Source: Paracoccaceae bacterium (GTDB taxonomy: Bacteria; Pseudomonadota; Alphaproteobacteria; Rhodobacterales; Rhodobacteraceae). Taken from it: 7,191 nucleotides of DNA. The stretch covers positions 822 through 8,012 of the forward strand of contig JAPOSK010000241.1 in the NCBI GenBank assembly GCA_026709725.1, in the 5' to 3' direction. Every line of letters begins with the position of its first letter. Position 1 is the stretch's first letter. The translations under genes were made by a program, and so were the position numbers. Below are positions 1 through 5,449 of the stretch, piece after piece. A model generated the notes under the pieces. The model saw only the letters and a program-made list of their open reading frames with translations. It searched no databases and had not been told where the DNA came from.

Positions 1-39
1 CTCACTTGTTGCGCAGCAAACGGGATAGACAAATAAAGT

Positions 40-45
40 ATTATA
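40..45 (-). promoter_or_regulatory. Candidate -10 box (TATAAT) of a leftward promoter
   Basis: On the minus strand positions 45 to 40 read TATAAT, a perfect sigma-70 -10 consensus in the AT-rich left edge. The matching -35 is poor: TATTGG at 17 bp spacing or TTGGAT at 15 bp. Transcription would leave the window at its left end, so it would serve a gene that cannot be seen. A chance match is possible in an AT-rich stretch. Confidence 0.25.
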
Positions 46-101
46 CCGCCGACACAAAATATCCAATAGGTGTTTTTGCGCCCGATAAAATCAGGCGGTA
101 T
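43..101. repeat. 8-bp inverted repeat ATACCGCC / GGCGGTAT
   Basis: Positions 43-50 read ATACCGCC and 94-101 read GGCGGTAT, a perfect inverted repeat with a 43-nt spacer. One arm overlaps the candidate TATAAT box on the minus strand. The spacer is too long and AT-rich for a simple terminator hairpin. It could be two half-sites of an operator or a coincidence. Confidence 0.3.
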
Positions 102-170
102 CAAGAACATGCGTGGTCAAATACCCCATGTGACATTCTCCCCTGGCTGCTGCATCAAATGTCCCGGCAT

Positions 171-2447
171 TTACCCATAACTGTCCACCGGCATCAGGGC
201 GAGTGAGGAAATATTCAGCATGCCGCGCGCCGTTATGGCCGGAGTCACGATATGCGCCCGGTTGCCCATTCCCATCAGGATCGGCCCGACTTCAACACAG
301 GGCAAAATGCTTTTGAGAAGGTTGCGGGCGGCACCGGCACCAACTGTGCTGGTATAGATGAGGGTGTTGGCCTTGCCTTGCAATCTTGAACTCGGCAGGA
401 TCGAATCCCGGGCGGCAGGGTTCAGGGCGGTGTCAGTATTCATCTCGCCTTCATAGACAAAATCGCGTGATTCCATATCAAGGAGCGCAAGGGCGGCCCG
501 AGCCACACGACCGGATGGACTTTCCAGATTGCCAAATTGTGAATCGGAGCAGATTGCGATCTGCGGTTCAATTCCGAATCGCTTCACATGCCGGGCCGCA
601 GCGATCACAGTCGCAGCCAGTTCCTCCGGTGTCGGATCGGAATGGATATGGGTGTCCGCAATGAAGAGTGTTCCGGTATCAAAGGTGATAAGGGACATTG
701 AACCAACAGGCTGTCGATCAGGATCACCCAGCAGTTGGGTTACATAACGCAGGTGCCAGAGATACTGCCCCACGGTTCCGCAAATCATGCTGTCCGCTTC
801 CCCCCGCTGCACCATGAGTGCCGCAATAACAGTGGTATTTGTCCTGACGATCGCACGTGCCAGGTACGGGGTCACGCCCCGACGCTGCAGGATGCCGTGA
901 TAGGCTGACCAGTAGTCCGGGAAGCGCTCATCGGATTCGGGATTGACAACCTCGAAATCCTGCCCGGGGACAATCGAAAGACCTGCCTTGTCAATCCGGT
1001 TCTGCACAACATCCGGGCGTCCAACGACAATGGGAATTCCGCGCGCCTCTTCCCTGAGCGTCTGAACAGTGTGCAGGACTCTTGCGTCCTCACCTTCGGC
1101 GAAGACGACCCGGCGCTGCTCCTTGCGGACGACATCAATGACCGGTCGCATGACCATATGGGACTTGTAGACCTGACTCTCAAGATAACTTGCGTATTCG
1201 TCAATATCGCGTGGACGGGTTGCGACACCCGTCTCCATGGCGGCGCGGGCCACTGCCGTTGCGACGCAGGGCATCAGGCGCGGATCAAACGGCTTTGGTA
1301 TGAGGTAGTCAGGGCCGAATGTCAGGGTCTCGTTATCATAGAACCGGCCCACTTCCTCGGTGGTTGTGATCCGGGCCAAACCGGCAAGTGCGACGGCACA
1401 GGCCCGCTTCATCTCATCGTTGATGCATGTCGCGCCGACATCGAGGGCCCCGCGAAAGATAAAAGGGAAACAAAGCACATTGTTCACCTGGTTCGGGTAA
1501 TCAGACCGGCCTGTGCAAATCAGTGCATCCGGGGCAACGGCCATCACATCTTCCGGTGATATTTCCGGAACCGGATTGGCCAGCGCGAAAACCATTGGCT
1601 GCTCGGCCATGCTCCTGATCATCTCGGGACGAACAAGGTTGGGGCCGGACAGTCCGAGAAAATAATCGGCACCCACAAGGGCGTCCTCAAGCGTTGACAG
1701 GGCAGTCTCCCTAGCAAAGCGTCGCTTTTCTTCGGTAAGATTCGCACTTGATGGCTTGACGATCCCGGCCCGGTCAACCAGCGTGATATTTCCAGGTTGC
1801 ACGCCAAGCAAAACCAGCATGTTCAGACAGGCAATGCCGGCCGCCCCGGCTCCAAGCGTCACAATTCTGATATCCTCAATCGCCTTGCCGGTAATCCTGA
1901 GGGCATTGATTGTTGCTGCTGCCACAACGATGGCTGTTCCATGCTGATCGTCATGGAAAACCGGGATTGACATTCGCTCCTGACAGATTTTCTCCACCAG
2001 AAAACAATCCGGGGCCTTGATGTCTTCAAGGTTGATGGCTCCGAAGCTTGGTTCAAGACTGATGACCATTTCAGCAAGTTTTTCCGGATCCTGCTCGGCA
2101 ATCTCAAGATCAAAGCAGTCGAGATTGGCGAATTTCTTGAAAAGAACGGCCTTGCCTTCCATCACCGGCTTTGCTGCCAGCGCCCCGATATTGCCCAGTC
2201 CAAGAACGGCGGTTCCGTTTGAGACGACTGCAACGAGGTTGCCCCTGGCGGTGTACCTGGCCGCATTGATGGCGTCCCGGTGAATCTCCTTGCAGGCCTC
2301 AGCGACCCCCGGAGAGTAGGCCAGTGCCAAATCACGACCTGTTGTGACCGGCTTGGTCGGGCGGATCTCGAGTTTCCCCGGCTTTGGATGTTCATGATAC
2401 TGCAGCGCGTTCAGGCGCAGCGTCTCCTCCTGCATTCGTTCCGGCAT
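171..2447 (-). CDS. maeB: NADP-dependent malic enzyme (malic enzyme / phosphotransacetylase fusion, MaeB type)
   Basis: Catalyses oxidative decarboxylation of L-malate to pyruvate and CO2 with NADP+, feeding NADPH and pyruvate pools in the cytoplasm. From the chosen start the protein has 758 residues, almost the same as E. coli MaeB (759). The catalytic half (about 1-430) shows YSPGV at 44-48, GLGNIG at 83-88, a Lys pair at 104-105, [11 protein letters not shown] at 139-149 with acidic metal ligands, HDDQHGTA at 165-172, the nucleotide-binding GAGAAGIA at 199-206, ALANPVPE at 288-295 and [12 protein letters not shown] at 312-323. The rest (about 432-758) is the phosphotransacetylase-like domain. 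In E. coli MaeB this domain is regulatory (acetyl-CoA inhibition) rather than an active transacetylase. An upstream in-frame ATG at 2468 would add seven residues. I prefer 2447 because GGGGAGG sits 6 nt before it, whereas the longer start would place that motif inside the gene. No frameshift or missing motif is visible. The gene stands alone, divergent from the DUF4396 gene. Confidence 0.96.
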   Translation of the reverse strand: MPERMQEETLRLNALQYHEHPKPGKLEIRPTKPVTTGRDLALAYSPGVAEACKEIHRDAINAARYTARGNLVAVVSNGTAVLGLGNIGALAAKPVMEGKAVLFKKFANLDCFDLEIAEQDPEKLAEMVISLEPSFGAINLEDIKAPDCFLVEKICQERMSIPVFHDDQHGTAIVVAAATINALRITGKAIEDIRIVTLGAGAAGIACLNMLVLLGVQPGNITLVDRAGIVKPSSANLTEEKRRFARETALSTLEDALVGADYFLGLSGPNLVRPEMIRSMAEQPMVFALANPVPEISPEDVMAVAPDALICTGRSDYPNQVNNVLCFPFIFRGALDVGATCINDEMKRACAVALAGLARITTTEEVGRFYDNETLTFGPDYLIPKPFDPRLMPCVATAVARAAMETGVATRPRDIDEYASYLESQVYKSHMVMRPVIDVVRKEQRRVVFAEGEDARVLHTVQTLREEARGIPIVVGRPDVVQNRIDKAGLSIVPGQDFEVVNPESDERFPDYWSAYHGILQRRGVTPYLARAIVRTNTTVIAALMVQRGEADSMICGTVGQYLWHLRYVTQLLGDPDRQPVGSMSLITFDTGTLFIADTHIHSDPTPEELAATVIAAARHVKRFGIEPQIAICSDSQFGNLESPSGRVARAALALLDMESRDFVYEGEMNTDTALNPAARDSILPSSRLQGKANTLIYTSTVGAGAARNLLKSILPCVEVGPILMGMGNRAHIVTPAITARGMLNISSLALMPVDSYG

Positions 2448-2453
2448 CGGACA

Positions 2454-2460
2454 CCTCCCC
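2454..2460 (-). promoter_or_regulatory. Ribosome binding site that decides the maeB start
   Basis: Read on the minus strand this is GGGGAGG, ending 6 nt before the ATG at 2447. It is a near-ideal Shine-Dalgarno site and argues against the ATG seven codons upstream (2468), which has no comparable site before it. Confidence 0.75.
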
Positions 2461-2464
2461 GGTT

Positions 2465-2506
2465 CCATATCCCATATCCCGATTGCCTATATCGGATAAT
2501 TGACAA
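2465..2506. promoter_or_regulatory. Likely maeB control region: dyad plus tandem heptamer
   Basis: The 195-bp gap between the divergent maeB and DUF4396 genes must hold promoters for both. Next to maeB there is a tandem heptamer CCATATC (2465-2471 and 2472-2478). It overlaps an imperfect dyad, TATCC(c)GAT at 2475-2483 and ATCGGATA at 2491-2498, eight pairs with one bulged C and a 7-nt centre. A perfect TTGACA lies at 2500-2505 on the plus strand, but no -10 follows at normal spacing. On the minus strand GTGGCA (2514-2509), 17 bp, TATAGG (2491-2486) is a weak promoter candidate (4 of 6 matches in each box) for maeB. An operator or leader hairpin is possible, but none of this is strong. Confidence 0.3.
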
Positions 2507-2642
2507 CTTGCCACTGCTCCACGCGGCACGATGCGGAATCATGAGACGGGTCAACCATCGGATTGCCATCCGGCCCGATCTTCATATTGTCCTCTCCATG
2601 TCCCGCCACGCGATTGCCAGCCAGAGTCCTTAAGCCCGCACC

Positions 2643-3089
2643 ATGACAACGATCAGTGACAATTCCCGGATGACCTGGCTGTCACGGCCACACTGGAGGA
2701 TCGCATCAATCAATACGCTCTGGTGTCTGCTGGGCTGCTCGATCGGTGACTTTGGCACGATTCTGTTTTTCCAGTTGACCGCCATCCCCTGGAGCACCCT
2801 GGCCATCATGACACTGGCCATCATCAATGGCATCCTGACATCAATTCTGCTTGAGACTCTGATTCTGTTCCGTCAGATGGCCCTCAAACACGCCTTCCAG
2901 ACGGCGATCGGCATGTCACTGGTCTCAATGCTGTCGATGGAAATCGCCATGAATGCAACGGATGTTCTCCTGACAGGTGAAGCACGACTCACGCCCACTG
3001 TCATCCCCATCATGTTGCTGGCGGGATTCCTGACCCCCCTGCCCTACAACTACTGGCGCCTGATCCGTTACGGCAAGGCATGCCACTAA
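2643..3089 (+). CDS. DUF4396 family small integral membrane protein
   Basis: A 148-residue, strongly hydrophobic protein with about four membrane helices: roughly 24-44, 48-76, 84-105 and 118-138. The family is recognised from CLLGCSIGDFG (28-38), MEIAMNATDVLLTG (99-112) and the C-terminal PLPYNYWRLIRYGKACH (132-148). I recall these as hallmarks of DUF4396 proteins, whose function is unknown to me. Polar residues inside predicted helices (Asp36, Glu71, Glu100, Asn104, Asp107) and Cys28, Cys32, Cys147, His148 suggest ion or metal handling, but that is inference. The ATG at 2643 is the only reasonable start: an in-frame TAA sits at 2631-2633, and no Shine-Dalgarno sequence is visible before the ATG, so translation may be weak or leaderless. 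It is followed by a 121-nt gap with a strong hairpin before the kinase gene, so it may be a separate transcription unit. Confidence 0.85.
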   Translation: MTTISDNSRMTWLSRPHWRIASINTLWCLLGCSIGDFGTILFFQLTAIPWSTLAIMTLAIINGILTSILLETLILFRQMALKHAFQTAIGMSLVSMLSMEIAMNATDVLLTGEARLTPTVIPIMLLAGFLTPLPYNYWRLIRYGKACH

Positions 3090-3127
3090 TTGGACAGCCC
3101 TGCCTGATTGTTACATGTGGATTTCGA

Positions 3128-3152
3128 TCCGGCGCGGGAAACCCGTGCCGGA
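3128..3152. terminator. Strong GC-rich hairpin between the DUF4396 and kinase genes
   Basis: Left arm 3128-3138 (T-CCGGCGCGGG), loop AAA (3139-3141), right arm 3142-3152 (CCCGTGCCGG-A). This makes an 11-bp stem with a single G-T pair. No T run follows on either strand, so it is not a textbook intrinsic terminator. It may act as an mRNA 3'-end stabiliser or processing site for the DUF4396 transcript, or as a leader structure for the kinase operon, whose first codon is about 58 nt downstream. The structure is visible directly; its role is inferred. Confidence 0.45.
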
Positions 3153-3210
3153 ACGGTGTGCTGTGTGCTGATCCCGGACAAGCGGCTGCATCACCAGAGG
3201 GCAGCGGGTG

Positions 3211-4281
3211 ATGAGGTCCGGCGTTCGACTGCTGGCTGATGATCTCTCTGGTGCGCTTGACAGTTCCGTCGCGTTTTCCTCACCGGCTGAGAACAATCGG
3301 GTCAGGGTCTCAACTGAATTGCCGGCTGGAGACAGCATGGCATGCAATCTGGGCACGCGGGACCTTGATACCGGGCTGGCCGGGCAACGTTTCAGGAGTG
3401 CCATTCCCTGGTTGCTGGGAGCCGAACATCCCTTCCTGAAAATCGACAGCCGGCTCCGGGGTCATGTCGCTGAACTGCTTTGCATTGTCAGCAGACATCA
3501 TCCCAGAATTGTCATCACGCCTGCTGCTCCTGCCCATGGCCGCATCGCCGTCGATGGTCGGGCACACGCCATTGCCGTGAACGGTCGCGTCCATGTCGAG
3601 ACGGTTCATCTCGGATCAAAACTTGCTGCCCTGGGACAGGATCTCGCTGTCCGGCAACCAGGTGACTGTCCCACTGATTTGATCACATGGTATGATGCCA
3701 CATCCGAGAGTGATCTCGACACAATTGTTACCAGCGTCAGGCAATCGGGTCAGGGAGTCGTCTATTGTGGCTCGTCGGGGCTTGCCGCTGCGCTTGCCCG
3801 CTCAATGGATCTTGTCCCGTACAGAATTCATGATCTCCCCGGTCCGTTGCTCATGGTCTCGGGGTCAGCGCACAGAACCACACGCGATCAGATCAGGACC
3901 TACAGAACCGCAATGCCCGGTCACCACTCAGTCAGCCATCAGGGTGCGGCTCTGCCGTCAATCCGACCGCTGCTGGTGACCGCATCAATCCCGCAGAGCA
4001 CCAATCCCGTCCTTGCCCGGAAATATGTGAATGCAATGCTTGCGGAGGTCTGCAGGGCCAGCCCTCCCGGATCTGTCATGGTCACCGGTGGCTGGACGCT
4101 GGAAAGTCTTTGTCACCATCTTGGTGCACGGTCCATTGAACCCAGAGGTCTTTTTGCCCCGGGCGTGCCTGTCTGCCGTTTTTGTGATGGCGCATGGCAG
4201 GGGAGAACCCTGATCGCAAAGTCAGGTGGGTTCGGCGAAGCGGAATTGCTGCTGGACATTGCAGGGTCAGCCGCGATGTGA
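3211..4281 (+). CDS. Four-carbon acid sugar kinase family protein (DUF1537 type)
   Basis: Predicted ATP-dependent kinase that phosphorylates a C4 sugar acid (D-threonate, D-erythronate or a relative) on its terminal hydroxyl. The N-terminal substrate domain shows LLADDLSGALD (7-17; family form IADDLTGA.D), KIDSRLRGH (77-85; family form KK.DSTLRG) and TPAAPAHGR (103-111). GVVYCGSSGLAAAL (182-195) and LLMVSGSAHRTT (213-224) lead into the C-terminal nucleotide domain, which ends with KSGGFGEAELL (337-347; family form K.GGFG). At 356 residues it is shorter than many members, which I recall as about 400 or more. One oddity is VTGGWT (291-296), where the family usually has GGDT or GGET. AGAGGG at 3196-3201 serves either the ATG at 3211 or an adjacent in-frame GTG at 3208; I choose ATG. 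The PdxA2-type gene downstream fits the kinase-dehydrogenase pairing. Exact substrate and stereochemistry cannot be read from sequence. Confidence 0.88.
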   Translation: MRSGVRLLADDLSGALDSSVAFSSPAENNRVRVSTELPAGDSMACNLGTRDLDTGLAGQRFRSAIPWLLGAEHPFLKIDSRLRGHVAELLCIVSRHHPRIVITPAAPAHGRIAVDGRAHAIAVNGRVHVETVHLGSKLAALGQDLAVRQPGDCPTDLITWYDATSESDLDTIVTSVRQSGQGVVYCGSSGLAAALARSMDLVPYRIHDLPGPLLMVSGSAHRTTRDQIRTYRTAMPGHHSVSHQGAALPSIRPLLVTASIPQSTNPVLARKYVNAMLAEVCRASPPGSVMVTGGWTLESLCHHLGARSIEPRGLFAPGVPVCRFCDGAWQGRTLIAKSGGFGEAELLLDIAGSAAM

Positions 4282-4284
4282 TGC

Positions 4285-4363
4285 CCCCATGTCCGGCCCC
4301 TGCTGCGATCTGTTGGTGTTCTCAACCGTGGACATGATAGGACAGCAGGGCATCGACATGGGG
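4285..4363 (+). repeat. Nested inverted repeat filling the kinase-pdxA2 gap
   Basis: Outer arms: CCCCATGTC (4285-4293) and GACATGGGG (4355-4363), 9 perfect pairs. Inner arms: CCCTGCTG (4298-4305) and CAGCAGGG (4343-4350), 8 perfect pairs. A symmetrical 4/4-nt internal loop separates them. The apical 37 nt include a small GTTG/CAAC stem. The whole element spans nearly all of the 90-nt gap. Its right arm takes up the first half of the pdxA2 ribosome binding site (GGGAGG, 4361-4366). In RNA it would partly hide that site and could tune pdxA2 expression relative to the kinase. The pairing is visible; the role is inferred. No T run follows, so termination is unlikely. Confidence 0.6.
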
Positions 4364-4366
4364 AGG
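4361..4366 (+). promoter_or_regulatory. Ribosome binding site for the TTG start of pdxA2
   Basis: GGGAGG ends 5 nt before the TTG at 4372 and is part of a longer GGGGAGGAG run. An in-frame TGA at 4369-4371 lies directly before the TTG, so translation cannot begin further upstream. Its first three bases belong to the right arm of the nested inverted repeat. Confidence 0.7.
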
Positions 4367-4371
4367 AGTGA

Positions 4372-5388
4372 TTGAAGACCTTTTGTATAACAATGGGAGA
4401 TCCGGCCGGGATCGGCCCGGAAATTATCGTAAAGGCCCTGATGCAACTGCAGGAGCAGGAGGACACCGGATCCCTGCGCATATTTTCAATCGGCTGCCGC
4501 GACGCTCTTGAACACGCGGCAGAGAAACTGGGAGGCGGGAAGCCGCGTGTCATCAGGGCTCCCGAGGAATGCAGCGGCCTTGACCTTTCGATCCTGCCCG
4601 TAGAGGAGAACCTTCCTGCTCCTCAACCCGGTCAGGTGAGTGTCGAGGGTGGAATATTCGCTTTTCGGGCAGTTGAGGAGGCAGTGCGACTGGCTCTTGA
4701 ATCCCGTATTGATGGCCTTGTCACGGCACCCCTGAACAAGGCGGCACTGAATCGTGCCGGCTATGCCTATGCTGGTCATACGGACATGCTTGCCGACCTC
4801 ACGGAAACACAAAACACAGTCATGATGCTTGCACATGGCTCCTTTCGAGTGACACACCTTTCCACGCATGTTCCCCTTTCCGAAGTCCCAAGACTCCTGA
4901 CAGAAGAGCGACTTGACCATGTTCTGACACTCACATTCGAGGCCCTGAAACGGTTGGGGATCAGGCACCCCCGGGTTGCAGTTGCGGCCCTCAATCCTCA
5001 TGGGGGTGAAGGAGGGCTCTTTGGTCGAGAGGATCTTGATGTGTCACAGCCAGTGATTGAACGTTGGCAACATGATGGTCATGATGTGCACGGGCCGGTG
5101 CCCGGTGATACGGTCTTTGTGAAACTCAGGGGTCAGATGTTTGATGCTGTTGTCGCCATGTATCTCGATGAGGGTCATGTGCCGTTCAAGCTTCTTGGCT
5201 TCGAGACCGACATCCGGACAGGTACCTGGGAATCGATGCATGGTGTCAATGTGACACTGGGACTCCCGATCATTCGGACATCGGTGGATCACGGCACGGC
5301 ATTTGACATAGCCGGCGACGGGATCGCCAATGCGGACAGCCTAATCGAAGCCATTGACTACGCCAGACATCTTGCCGGGTTGTGCTGA
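4372..5388 (+). CDS. pdxA2: PdxA2-type 4-phospho-D-threonate / D-erythronate 3-dehydrogenase (PdxA family)
   Basis: Predicted NAD-dependent, metal-dependent cytoplasmic enzyme that oxidises a 4-phosphorylated C4 acid at C3. The product then loses CO2 to give dihydroxyacetone phosphate. The 338-residue length fits the family. Visible motifs are MGDPAGIGPE (8-17), VTAPLNK near 118-124, HTDMLADL (136-143, His136 for substrate binding), THVPL with His166, LNPHGGEGGLFG with His210, LGLP and SVDHGTAFDIAG (304-315). Assignment to PdxA2 rather than the vitamin B6 enzyme PdxA rests on the kinase next door and on the GH.P.KLLGF form of the C-terminal motif. One striking change: the family motif YHDQG, whose His is the third metal ligand (His266 in E. 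coli PdxA), reads YLDEG at 264-268, with Leu265. Start is TTG, fixed by an immediately preceding stop. It lies 90 nt after the kinase gene and 61 nt before aldA, consistent with one operon. Confidence 0.88.
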   Translation: MKTFCITMGDPAGIGPEIIVKALMQLQEQEDTGSLRIFSIGCRDALEHAAEKLGGGKPRVIRAPEECSGLDLSILPVEENLPAPQPGQVSVEGGIFAFRAVEEAVRLALESRIDGLVTAPLNKAALNRAGYAYAGHTDMLADLTETQNTVMMLAHGSFRVTHLSTHVPLSEVPRLLTEERLDHVLTLTFEALKRLGIRHPRVAVAALNPHGGEGGLFGREDLDVSQPVIERWQHDGHDVHGPVPGDTVFVKLRGQMFDAVVAMYLDEGHVPFKLLGFETDIRTGTWESMHGVNVTLGLPIIRTSVDHGTAFDIAGDGIANADSLIEAIDYARHLAGLC

Positions 5389-5449
5389 AGGTCCAATCAT
5401 GGGCAAAATGAAGCATCAGGAAGGTGACACTTGAGGAAAAGGAAACGTC

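Larger units (their letters stand above)
1..170. other. Non-coding left edge, locally AT-rich
   Basis: No convincing gene is visible here. The stretch from about 30 to 90 is clearly richer in A and T than the rest of the window. A short plus-strand reading frame (TTG at 6 to about 206) crosses it, but it has no ribosome binding site, no recognisable motif, and runs antisense into the 3' end of maeB, so I do not call it. The area lies downstream of the leftward malic enzyme gene. I find no hairpin followed by a T run that would make a clear intrinsic terminator for that gene. Confidence 0.6.

Noticed and set aside
6..206. Plus-strand 66-codon frame starting with TTG
   Set aside because: No ribosome binding site and no recognisable protein features; its end overlaps maeB antisense.
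1071..1559. 162-codon plus-strand frame antisense to maeB
   Set aside because: It is a shadow of the well-supported malic enzyme frame and its sequence resembles no family I know.
2500..2528. Perfect TTGACA as a DUF4396 promoter
   Set aside because: No -10-like hexamer lies at 16-18 bp downstream, so it is not called as a promoter on its own.
3115..3171. 18-codon frame starting with ATG upstream of the kinase
   Set aside because: No ribosome binding site, and most of it is the hairpin sequence; no support as a peptide.
4113..4553. 146-codon minus-strand frame across the kinase-pdxA2 junction
   Set aside because: It spans two strongly supported plus-strand genes and shows low-complexity Ser/Cys/Pro/Arg composition typical of antisense frames.
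4486..5001. 171-codon minus-strand frame antisense to pdxA2
   Set aside because: It lies fully within pdxA2, whose motifs are intact along this stretch; composition fits a shadow frame.
4372..5388. Vitamin B6 biosynthetic PdxA as the product name
   Set aside because: The neighbouring DUF1537 kinase and the PdxA2-like C-terminal motif favour acid-sugar catabolism; no pyridoxine, rRNA methylation (ksgA) or surA genes are nearby.
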